From: Gemmiger sp. An87
GTDB lineage: Bacteria; Bacillota; Clostridia; Oscillospirales; Ruminococcaceae
NCBI RefSeq assembly: GCF_002159185.1
Contig: NZ_NFHD01000013.1
Span: forward strand, 33,554-97,553
Reading direction: 5' to 3'
DNA: 64,000 nucleotides
Shown: positions 49,183-56,192 of the stretch, in pieces
Layout of the letters: each line of letters starts with the position of its first letter
How positions within the stretch are numbered: position 1 is the stretch's first letter
Translations under genes and position numbers: made by a program
Notes under the pieces: model-generated
The model's input: only the letters and a program-made list of their open reading frames with translations
The model's database searches: none
Told to the model about the DNA's origin: nothing

Positions 49183-49823
49183 AATTCATCACCGAGCAGG
49201 ACCTGCGCAACCGCTACCGTGCGGAACCCTTTACCAGCTACACACCGGAACCGGGCACCCGCCTTACCCCCGGAGCCCGGCAGTTTCTGACCGACCGGGG
49301 CATCCGGCTGGAAGCGGACGGCCCCAAAAAGCCGGCCGCTCCCCCAGCCAATCCCATAGAGAAGCCCACCGCCCAAAGCGCGGAAAACAGCGATGCGCCC
49401 AAAGCGGACTGGCAGCTGGATCTGAAAGAATTACAGGCGGAATTTTTGCAGGCGGGCCTGGACCTGATGGATCGGGACGTGCTTGCAGCGGGCCAGGTCT
49501 TTGATCTGGAACGCAGGCTGGCCCGGCTGGCTGGGGAAGAACCGGTCGAGCAGGCCGAGTGGCTGGCTCTCTGCCCCCGGTGCACCGGCATCGGCCCGGA
49601 AAACTGCGGCCAGTGGATGGAGGACTGCTTTGAAGTCACCGGCTTCCACGCCCAGACCCCCGGCGGAAAAACGCTGGTCAGACTGCATCTGCTTCGCTGC
49701 GGCCTGCGCCGCCTGGAAGCTCACCTGCCGGAGGAAAAGAAGCTGCCGGCCCATTGTATTATTAACCGATTGTCTCAGATGATCTGCCATTCATTTGGAG
49801 GAACCGTATGCCAGAAGAAGTAA
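49179..49823 (+). CDS. EutT-like microcompartment protein, N-terminal domain only
   Basis: A 214-residue protein whose first 45 residues (KFITEQDLRNRY, then TRLTPGARQFLTDRGIRLE) resemble the start of EutT/EutQ-type ethanolamine proteins. A Pro/Ala linker follows, then a helical domain with a cysteine group C132-C135-C143-C150 (LCPRCTGIGPENCGQ), possibly a metal site. The cobalamin adenosyltransferase core is not convincing, and CutC needs no B12. It is therefore perhaps a structural or scaffold protein derived from EutT. The start overlaps the alcohol dehydrogenase stop and the end overlaps eutJ. Confidence 0.65.
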   Translation: MKFITEQDLRNRYRAEPFTSYTPEPGTRLTPGARQFLTDRGIRLEADGPKKPAAPPANPIEKPTAQSAENSDAPKADWQLDLKELQAEFLQAGLDLMDRDVLAAGQVFDLERRLARLAGEEPVEQAEWLALCPRCTGIGPENCGQWMEDCFEVTGFHAQTPGGKTLVRLHLLRCGLRRLEAHLPEEKKLPAHCIINRLSQMICHSFGGTVCQKK

Positions 49824-50650
49824 CATTTGCAGAATGCGACCGCCTGGTTCAGGAATTTGAACAGGTGATCAAAAAGCCGGTGAAAACGCCCTCTTCCGTT
49901 TACTATACCGGCGTGGATCTGGGAACCGCCTGCGTGGTGCTGGCGGTTCTGGATGAAAACCGCCGGCCGGTGGCAGGCGCATACCGGTATGCAGATGTTG
50001 TTCGGGACGGCATGGTGGTGGACTACATCGGAGCCATCCGGCTGGTGCGGGAGATGAAGGAGGAGCTGGAGGAAAAGCTGGGCACCGAGCTCATCTACGC
50101 CGCAGCCGCCATCCCTCCCGGCACCGACAGTCTGGACGGCGGCGCCATCAAGAACGTGGTGCAGGGCGCAGGTTTCGAGATCACCGCCCTGCTGGACGAG
50201 CCCACCGCCGCAAACCAGGTGCTGAAGATCAAAAACGGCGCCGTGGTGGACATCGGCGGCGGCACCACCGGCATCTCCATCCTGAAGGACGGCAAGGTGA
50301 TCCGGGTGGACGACGAGGCCACCGGAGGCACCCACTTTTCGCTGGTGTTGTCGGGCGCCTACAAGATGGAATTCGACGACGCGGAAAAATACAAGCGCCA
50401 GCCGGAGCACCACAGCGAGATCCTGCCGGTCCTGAAGCCGGTGATCGAGAAGGTGGCAGCCATCATCAGCCGTCAGGTGGAAGGCTACGACGTTCAGGGC
50501 CTGTATCTGGTGGGCGGCACCTGCTGCCTCACCGGCATCGAGTCCATCATCGAAAAGAAAACCGGCATTCCCACCTACAAGCCCCGCAACCCCATGTTCG
50601 TCACCCCGCTGGGAATCGCCATGAGCTGCACCGATCAGGAAATGGAGTGA
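49808..50650 (+). CDS. eutJ: EutJ, DnaK-like chaperone of the microcompartment
   Basis: A 280-residue ATPase of the actin/Hsp70 fold. Phosphate-binding motifs are YTGVDLGTACVVL, AVVDIGGGTTGISIL and LYLVGGTCCLTGIE. It has only the nucleotide-binding domain, no Hsp70 substrate domain, as known for EutJ. The role of EutJ is not established; assembly or protection of shell cargo is the usual idea. It overlaps the previous gene by 16 bp. GGAGG lies 6 nt before the ATG. Confidence 0.93.
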   Translation: MPEEVTFAECDRLVQEFEQVIKKPVKTPSSVYYTGVDLGTACVVLAVLDENRRPVAGAYRYADVVRDGMVVDYIGAIRLVREMKEELEEKLGTELIYAAAAIPPGTDSLDGGAIKNVVQGAGFEITALLDEPTAANQVLKIKNGAVVDIGGGTTGISILKDGKVIRVDDEATGGTHFSLVLSGAYKMEFDDAEKYKRQPEHHSEILPVLKPVIEKVAAIISRQVEGYDVQGLYLVGGTCCLTGIESIIEKKTGIPTYKPRNPMFVTPLGIAMSCTDQEME

Positions 50651-50655
50651 GCGCC

Positions 50656-50961
50656 ATGGAGTGTCGAATCATCAAATCCCCCAGCCCGGGCACGCTGGAG
50701 ATTCTCTCCCGCCGCAAGGGCTCGGGGCAGGCGAATAAGCTGGAGCAGGTGGATGCCATCGGCCTGGTACAGGGGCGGCTGATCGAGATGGTCTGCGCCG
50801 CCGATGTGGCCGAAAAGGCGGTGGGCGTGACCGTGGAGGACATCCGCGGCAGCTGCCCGCAGAATATGATCTTACTTGCAATCTTCGGCGACACCGCTTC
50901 GGTGGAAGCGGCGCTGGAGGAAATCAAACGAAGAGAAAAGGAGGGGCAGATGGAATGGTAA
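50656..50961 (+). CDS. Divergent BMC-domain protein
   Basis: A 101-residue protein whose core DAIGLVQGRLIEMVCAADVA, followed later by LAIFGDTASVEAALEEI, follows the strand-helix order of a BMC domain. The pore-loop and the start (ECRIIKSPSPGTLEILSRRK) are unlike the other shell proteins. It may be a permuted or specialised BMC-H. The ATG at 50656 is preferred over the GTG at 50647 because GGAG lies 8 nt upstream. It overlaps the eutN start by 7 bp. Confidence 0.75.
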   Translation: MECRIIKSPSPGTLEILSRRKGSGQANKLEQVDAIGLVQGRLIEMVCAADVAEKAVGVTVEDIRGSCPQNMILLAIFGDTASVEAALEEIKRREKEGQMEW

Positions 50962-51221
50962 CCGCAAGACTCACCGGAAACATCTGGGCCACCCGCAAGG
51001 CGGACGGCCTGAACGGCTACAAGCTCCTCCTTGCTCAGGTAATCGGCGGCACACGGGCCGGGGAGCGGATGGTGGTCATCGATACCATCGGCGCCGGAAT
51101 CGGCGACCGGGTGATCGTGGCTACCGGTTCCTCCGCCCGGCGGATGCTGGGCGACGACGAGATCCCCGCCGACGCGGCGGTGGTCGGAATTATCGACGAG
51201 GACTGCGACTTTGAGGAATGA
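50955..51221 (+). CDS. eutN: EutN/CcmL-type pentameric vertex protein (BMC-P)
   Basis: An 88-residue protein of the EutN/CcmL family that forms the pentamers closing the shell vertices. Typical blocks are GNIWATRKADGLNGYKLLL, DTIGAGIGDRVIVATGSSAR and VVGIIDE. It is the only vertex protein gene in the locus, which is enough for a closed shell. GGAGGGG lies upstream within the preceding gene end. Confidence 0.95.
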   Translation: MVTARLTGNIWATRKADGLNGYKLLLAQVIGGTRAGERMVVIDTIGAGIGDRVIVATGSSARRMLGDDEIPADAAVVGIIDEDCDFEE

Positions 51222-51253
51222 CCGAAAGCGCGGTCAAGAGAGGACGTGAAACT

Positions 51254-51886
51254 ATGAAGCAGCTGATTTGCGCGGCGGATGTGGAAGCGCTGAAGCAGGC
51301 GGGCAAGACCGTTTGCGTGGTAACGCCGGGGGCCATCGTGACCCCCTCGGCTCGGGATGCCGCCGAGGCACTGGGCGTCACATTCGCGGACAAGGAACCG
51401 GAATGCGCCCCGGCTCCGGCCTGCTGCGGCCCCGAGCTGGACAGCGAAAAAATCTATCAGGTGCTGAAGGTGCTCATGGAAAAGGGCATGCTGGAAGGCC
51501 TTTTGAACACAAAGCCCTTCCAGGAGCAGCGGCATTCCAACGGCCTGAAGGTCGTTCGCGGCAACACCGTGAAAATGGACGTGTTCGACACCGGCAACCC
51601 CAATGCCACTGCCTATTTCCAGGAGCTGGTGAACAAGGACGAGTCCCATATCAGCGCGGGCTTTCTGGTGATCGAGAACTCCAGCTTTGACTGGGAGCTC
51701 ACCTACGAGGAGATCGACTATGTGATCGAGGGCACCCTCACGGTGACCATCGATGGCACCACCTACACCGCCCATGCGGGCGACGTGCTGTTCGTTCCCC
51801 CCGGCTCCAAGGTAACCTGGGGCTCGCCGGACAAGGCCCGGGTGTTCTACGCCACCTACCCGGCGAACTGGGCGGACCTTCTGTAA
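51254..51886 (+). CDS. eutQ: EutQ-like cupin protein
   Basis: A 210-residue EutQ-family protein. An N-terminal segment (KQLICAADVEALKQAGKTVC) resembles EutT/EutQ starts; the C-terminal cupin (about 100-205) has EEIDYVIEGTLTVTIDGTTY and HAGDVLFVPPGSKVTWG. EutQ has been reported as an acetate kinase in Salmonella, so it might turn acetyl phosphate into acetate and ATP. That role here is inference. The ATG at 51254 is chosen because AGAGGA lies 9 nt upstream. Confidence 0.9.
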   Translation: MKQLICAADVEALKQAGKTVCVVTPGAIVTPSARDAAEALGVTFADKEPECAPAPACCGPELDSEKIYQVLKVLMEKGMLEGLLNTKPFQEQRHSNGLKVVRGNTVKMDVFDTGNPNATAYFQELVNKDESHISAGFLVIENSSFDWELTYEEIDYVIEGTLTVTIDGTTYTAHAGDVLFVPPGSKVTWGSPDKARVFYATYPANWADLL

Positions 51887-51898
51887 GGAGGGGCGCGC

Positions 51899-52546
51899 AT
51901 GCAGGCACTGGGAATGATCGAAACCAGAGGGCTGCTGGCCTCCATTGAAGCGGCGGACGCCATGCTCAAGGCGGCGGATGTGACCCTTCTGGATCGTACC
52001 AAGGTGGGCGGCGGACTGGTGACCATCTCGGTCACCGGCGACGTGGCGGCGGTCAAGGCCGCCGTGGACGCGGGCGCTGCCGCCGCTGAACGGCTGGGCG
52101 ACGGGCTTCTGGTCACACAGCATGTGATCGCCCGCCCCCAGCAGGACGTGGAGCTGCTCTTCCGCCCGCCGGAGGAAAAAGCGGCGAAACCAAAAGAGAT
52201 TCCGGAAGAGCCGTCTGATGAGGGCGGCGAGGAACCTCTGCCGCAGGAGCCTGAGCAGACTCAGGAGCCGGAGCAGGAACCGGAGCAGCCCGAACAGCCC
52301 GCACAAAAGCAGGCGGTGGGTCAGATCAGCCGGGAATGGTGCGACGCACTGTTCCGGCAGGAGGGAACCGCCCGCCTGATGGAAGTGCTGGGCAGCTGCT
52401 CGGTGGTAAAGCTCCGCTATCTGGCAAGGAGCTATCCGGAATTTGAAATTGCGGGCAGAGCGATCTCCAAGGCAAACCGCTCCCGCCTGCTCAAGGAATT
52501 TGAACGCTGGTATGACCGGCAGGCCGCGGAACAAACGGCGCAATAA
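51899..52546 (+). CDS. BMC-H shell protein with acidic linker and SAP-like C-terminal domain
   Basis: A 215-residue protein. Residues 1-90 are a standard BMC-H ([20 protein letters not shown]). A Glu/Pro/Gln-rich linker (about 95-143, EPEQ repeats) joins it to a compact helical domain (about 145-212). Within that domain KLRYLARSYPEFEIAGRAI followed by KANRSRLLKEFERWY has the helix-turn-helix spacing of a SAP-type or EutK-like nucleic-acid-binding module. EutK has a tail domain of similar logic. It may tether cargo or nucleic acid to the shell. AAGGAGG lies 6 nt before the ATG. Confidence 0.85.
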   Translation: MQALGMIETRGLLASIEAADAMLKAADVTLLDRTKVGGGLVTISVTGDVAAVKAAVDAGAAAAERLGDGLLVTQHVIARPQQDVELLFRPPEEKAAKPKEIPEEPSDEGGEEPLPQEPEQTQEPEQEPEQPEQPAQKQAVGQISREWCDALFRQEGTARLMEVLGSCSVVKLRYLARSYPEFEIAGRAISKANRSRLLKEFERWYDRQAAEQTAQ

Positions 52547-52582
52547 AACGACTGGGCAAAGAACCAGGGAAAGGATAAAACA

Positions 52583-54211
52583 ATGGAACAGTTTGATCTG
52601 GATCTGCGCTCCATCCAGGAGGCCAGAGATCTGGCCCGCAAGGGTGCCGCCGCCGCAAAGCAGATGGCGGGATACACCAGCGAGCAGATCGATCGGATTC
52701 TGAAGAGCATGGTGGAGGCCGCGCGTGAGCACGCCGCCTGTCTGGGCAAGATGGCAGTGGAGGAGACCGGCTTCGGCAAAGCGCTGGACAAGGCCTACAA
52801 AAACCACGCCGCCTCGGTACTGCTGTACGAGGACATCAAGGACATGAAGACCGTGGGCATCATCTCTGAGGACCCGGAAAAGAAGATTCTGGAGGTTGCG
52901 GCTCCGGCCGGCCTGATCATGGGCATCGTGCCTTCCACCAACCCCACCTCCACCGTGATCTACAAGTCCATGATCGCCATCAAGGCGGGCAACGCCATCG
53001 TGTTCTCGCCCCATCCCTCAGCTGCAAAATGCACCCTGAAGGCCGCCGAGGTCATGCGCGAAGCCGCCATCAAGGCAGGCGCTCCGGAAGGCATCATCGG
53101 CTGTGTGTCCATGCCCACCATGGCAGCCACCAATGAGCTGATGCACTGCAAGGAGGTTGCACTCATCATCGCCACTGGTGGCCCCGGCATGGTAAAGGCC
53201 GCTTACAGCGCAGGCAAGCCCGCCATCGGCGTGGGCGCGGGCAACTCTCCCGCCTACATCGAGCGCTCGGCAGATGTGAAGGCCGCTGTGGATGCCATCA
53301 TGGCCAGCAAGACCTTCGACAACGGCACCATTTGTGCCTCCGAGCAGTCCATCATCTGCGAGACCTGCAACCGTCAGCAGGTGGTGGATGAGCTGAAGCG
53401 CCAGGGCGCTTACTTCATGGCCCGCGAGGAGACCGAAAAGGTCTGCCGCCTGCTGTTCAAGAACGGCCACGCCATGAACGCCAAGTTCGTGGGCCGTACC
53501 CCGGACGTGATCGCACAGGCCGCGGGCATCTCCATTCCCATGGGCACCCGGGTGCTGATCGGCGAGCAGGACGGCGTGGGCGAGGGCTACCCCCTCTCTT
53601 ACGAGAAGCTGACCACTGTGCTGGCCTTCTACACCGTGGAGGATTGGAAGCAGGCCTGCGAGCTGAGCATGCAGCTGCTGCAGAACGGCATCGGCCATAC
53701 CATGAGCCTGCACACCCAGAACGAGGACATCGTCCGCAAGTTCGCGGTGAAGCCTGCTTCCCGCATTCTGGTGAACACCGGCGGCAGCATGGGCGGCACC
53801 GGCATCAGCACCGGCCTGAACGTGGCCTTCACTCTGGGCTGCGGCACCTGCGGCGGCAGCTCGGTATCCGAGAACGTGAGCCCCCTGAATCTGATCAACG
53901 TGAAGAAGGTGGCCTACGGTCTGAAGAACTGCGCCACCCTGCTGCAGGATGACAAGTCCTTCTGCCACCCCGATCTGGGCCGCACCGCAGCTCCCGCGGC
54001 GGAATGCTGCGGCCAGCGTCCGCTGGACTTCAGCCCCGCGGACATCGTGGCCTCCTTCGAGCGGCGGCAGGGCTGCCCCAGCTGCGGCGCAGCGGTGCAG
54101 GAATCCAGCATCGACACCCCGGAGCAGCTGAAAAACGCTTCTCAGGGCTTCACCGATGACGCCCATCTGGCAGAGCTGGTCCGGAACCTGATCGCTTCCA
54201 TGAATCACTGA
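52583..54211 (+). CDS. CoA-acylating acetaldehyde dehydrogenase of the microcompartment
   Basis: A 542-residue aldehyde dehydrogenase of the EutE/PduP/CutF type, turning acetaldehyde, CoA and NAD+ into acetyl-CoA. The catalytic C251 lies in TFDNGTICASEQ. The cofactor region is intact (GLIMGIVPSTNPTSTVIYKS, KAGNAIVFSPHPSA). A C-terminal extension of about 75 residues has a CPSCG pair and ends in the amphipathic helix DDAHLAELVRNLIASMNH, a likely encapsulation peptide. It is the active partner of the cysteine-less homologue upstream of cutC. AAAGGAT lies before the ATG. Confidence 0.95.
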   Translation: MEQFDLDLRSIQEARDLARKGAAAAKQMAGYTSEQIDRILKSMVEAAREHAACLGKMAVEETGFGKALDKAYKNHAASVLLYEDIKDMKTVGIISEDPEKKILEVAAPAGLIMGIVPSTNPTSTVIYKSMIAIKAGNAIVFSPHPSAAKCTLKAAEVMREAAIKAGAPEGIIGCVSMPTMAATNELMHCKEVALIIATGGPGMVKAAYSAGKPAIGVGAGNSPAYIERSADVKAAVDAIMASKTFDNGTICASEQSIICETCNRQQVVDELKRQGAYFMAREETEKVCRLLFKNGHAMNAKFVGRTPDVIAQAAGISIPMGTRVLIGEQDGVGEGYPLSYEKLTTVLAFYTVEDWKQACELSMQLLQNGIGHTMSLHTQNEDIVRKFAVKPASRILVNTGGSMGGTGISTGLNVAFTLGCGTCGGSSVSENVSPLNLINVKKVAYGLKNCATLLQDDKSFCHPDLGRTAAPAAECCGQRPLDFSPADIVASFERRQGCPSCGAAVQESSIDTPEQLKNASQGFTDDAHLAELVRNLIASMNH

Positions 54212-54233
54212 TTTGGAAAGGAGCGGCGAACCA

Positions 54234-54872
54234 ATGAGTCAATGCGATGAACTGCTGGCGCTGCTGATGGAAGCAGTGAAGCAGCAGGCAGCTCCCGGCG
54301 GGGAAGAGAAGCAGATTCCGGTGGGTGTTTCCAACCGGCATGTGCACCTTTCCCAAAGTGACCTGGACCGGCTGTTCGGCCCCGGCCACACGCTGGAGAA
54401 GATGAAGGATCTTTCCCAGCCCGGCCAGTACGCCTGCAAGGAGACGGTCACCGTCTGCGGCCCCAAGGGTGTGATCGAAAAGGTGCGCATCCTTGGCCCG
54501 GTACGCAGCCAGACCCAGGTGGAAATCCTGGCAGCCGACTGCTTCAAGTTGGGCGTGAAAGCCCCCATCCGCCTGTCCGGTGATCTGGACGGCACCCCGG
54601 GCGTCACACTGGTGGGCCCGAAGGGCTCGGTGCAAACCGAAAAGGGCGTGATGATCGCCCAGCGCCACATCCACATGCACCCGAAGGACGCCGAGAAATT
54701 CGGCGTGCACGACGGCCAGTGGGTGGACCTGCAGGTGGACGGCCTGCGGGGCGGCGTGCTGAAAAACACTGTAATCCGTGTGACCGGCGAATCCGCGCTG
54801 GAATGTCATGTGGATACCGAAGAGGCGAATGCTCTGGGCCTTGGCTCCGCGTCGTCTGTTCGGATCGTATAA
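54234..54872 (+). CDS. pduL: Phosphotransacetylase of the microcompartment (PduL type)
   Basis: A 212-residue PduL-family phosphate acyltransferase. It makes acetyl phosphate from acetyl-CoA, recycling CoA within the shell. Zinc-site histidines are H36 and H38 (VSNRHVHLS) and H145, H147 and H149 (AQRHIHMHP). The N-terminal helix SQCDELLALLMEAVKQQ resembles an encapsulation peptide. The ATG at 54234 is chosen because AAAGGAG lies 11 nt upstream. It follows the active aldehyde dehydrogenase by 22 bp, matching the order of reactions. Confidence 0.93.
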   Translation: MSQCDELLALLMEAVKQQAAPGGEEKQIPVGVSNRHVHLSQSDLDRLFGPGHTLEKMKDLSQPGQYACKETVTVCGPKGVIEKVRILGPVRSQTQVEILAADCFKLGVKAPIRLSGDLDGTPGVTLVGPKGSVQTEKGVMIAQRHIHMHPKDAEKFGVHDGQWVDLQVDGLRGGVLKNTVIRVTGESALECHVDTEEANALGLGSASSVRIV

Positions 54873-54921
54873 ACAACATTTGCTGAATCAAACATTATAA
54901 AATTTTCAGGAGGAAATTATT

Positions 54922-55206
54922 ATGAAGTACGATGCTCTGGGTATGATCGAGACTAAGGGTCTGGTAGGTTCCATCGAAGCGGCCGACGCCATGGTAAAGG
55001 CTGCCAACGTCACCCTGATCGGCAAGGAATTCATCGGCGGCGGTCTGGTTACCGTGATGGTTCGCGGTGACGTGGGCGCTGTAAAGGCTGCCACCGACGC
55101 CGGTGCTGCCGCTGCTCAGCGCGTGGGCGAGCTGGTATCCGTTCATGTGATCCCCCGTCCTCACGCCGAGGTGGAGACCATCCTGCCTTCCGTGAAGGAA
55201 AACTAA
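54922..55206 (+). CDS. BMC-H microcompartment shell protein (last copy)
   Basis: A 94-residue single-BMC-domain shell protein, almost a copy of the first gene of the operon (same [14 protein letters not shown] start and HVIPRPH end). CAGGAGG lies 9 nt before the ATG after a 49-bp AT-rich gap. Codon bias is strong. It is probably a main tile of the shell. It closes the operon and is followed by a hairpin. Confidence 0.95.
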   Translation: MKYDALGMIETKGLVGSIEAADAMVKAANVTLIGKEFIGGGLVTVMVRGDVGAVKAATDAGAAAAQRVGELVSVHVIPRPHAEVETILPSVKEN

Positions 55207-55251
55207 ATTTATCTTCCCCATTTCTCTTCTCACAGCACTGAATCCATAGAG

Positions 55252-55292
55252 CAGAACGGCCCCCGAAGGATTTTCCTTCGGGGGCTGTTCTG
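55252..55292 (+). terminator. Probable terminator of the cut operon
   Basis: A long stem (AGAACGGCCCCCGAAGG / CCTTCGGGGGCTGTTCT) has a 4-nt loop. Only a weak T-rich tail follows (TGTATG), so termination may be less efficient, but no other candidate exists before the convergent methyltransferase gene. Confidence 0.65.
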
Positions 55293-55311
55293 TATGCAAT
55301 TGAGGAAAGCT

Positions 55312-56113
55312 TTAGAACTGTAGGTGTATCATTTTTACCATGGAGAATCGGTCAGAAAGCTTCATGTTGAGCCGTGTGGATAATTTCAGCCCGGTTCTGG
55401 GGATATGGCAATAGAAGGGTTCTTCTGTAAGGACCTGAAGTCGATAACCGGTTTTGATGGCCAACTCCTGGGCGGTATCCACCGCAAAAAAACATCTGCA
55501 CATTGGAGTGGCCGACCTGTTTCATGTATTTTTTCTGTATCATCAAAAGCCCGGTGCTACTTACGGCGTCGAAGACAAGCTCAATATTTCCGTAAGCAGC
55601 CAGCATCCGAAACAGACGCAGAATTTGAGTTTCTTCAAAGTAATGGAATAATCCGCCTGCGGTTACAAGCAAAGGTGTGTGCGGCAGCTCTGTGCGGATC
55701 CGATGAATCCATGTTTCAGAAAAAGCATCTCCGGCGATAAGGTGCTCCCGTTCCGGCTCTCCAAGCAGTTCTTTTCGGAAGTCAATCACATGGGGCAGAT
55801 CCAACGCATACCAGAGGGTCCGCCCGTTGTCGCAGCGGAAATAGGCTGTTTCCAGTCCGCAGCCCAGTTGAACGATTGCACCGTCCGATTTGCGTGTTAA
55901 AAAGTTTCGGACAAAACGGTCCATGTTGGCTGCCCGGCAGGCGGAAGCAAGCAGTGTATATTGGCTCTGATGGGGTTGTTCTGTGAGGGGAAGCTGCAGC
56001 TTCAGGCTCAGCGCGCTCTTATCGTACAGGATATGCGGGTATCGTTCACTGGCGTATATTCTGCCCAACAGAGGAATAAATAGCGTGTCTTCTATGATTC
56101 CGAATTTTGACAT
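55312..56113 (-). pseudogene. TcmP-like (leucine carboxyl methyltransferase family) methyltransferase, frameshifted
   Basis: A class I SAM-dependent methyltransferase resembling TcmP/PPM1-type enzymes (AIVQLGCGLETAYFRCDNG SAM motif, WYALDLPHVIDFR). Up to VQMFF the frame is normal; it then leaves the family and stops at 55352. The next frame continues with AVDTAQELAIKTGYRLQVLT and ends MVKMIHLQF at 55312, the expected family ending. One extra base in the A7 run (55486-55492) explains this. It is either a real frameshift, a slippage site or a sequence error. GAGGAG lies 6 nt before the ATG. The natural substrate is unknown. Confidence 0.8.
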
Positions 56114-56148
56114 GGCGGCTCCTCTTATCTGTTCAAATGACGCATTCT

Positions 56149-56192
56149 AAGCAGCTTGCGCCGCACGGGTATCCGTGCGGCGCAAGCTGCTT
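56149..56192 (-). terminator. Terminator of the AhpC-TrxR-like operon
   Basis: An 18-bp perfect stem (GCAGCTTGCGCCGCACGG / CCGTGCGGCGCAAGCTGC) with a 4-nt loop abuts the stop codon of the flavoprotein gene on the minus strand. The T-tract is short (TTAG). Confidence 0.75.

Noticed and set aside
52190..52310. Short repeats as a separate element
   Set aside because: They encode the EPEQ linker of the extended shell protein and stay in frame.
39903..55206. Fucose/rhamnose (1,2-propanediol) microcompartment of the GRM5 type
   Set aside because: No aldolase gene in the operon, Eut-like accessory genes, and the glycyl radical enzyme carries the full choline-binding residue set of CutC.
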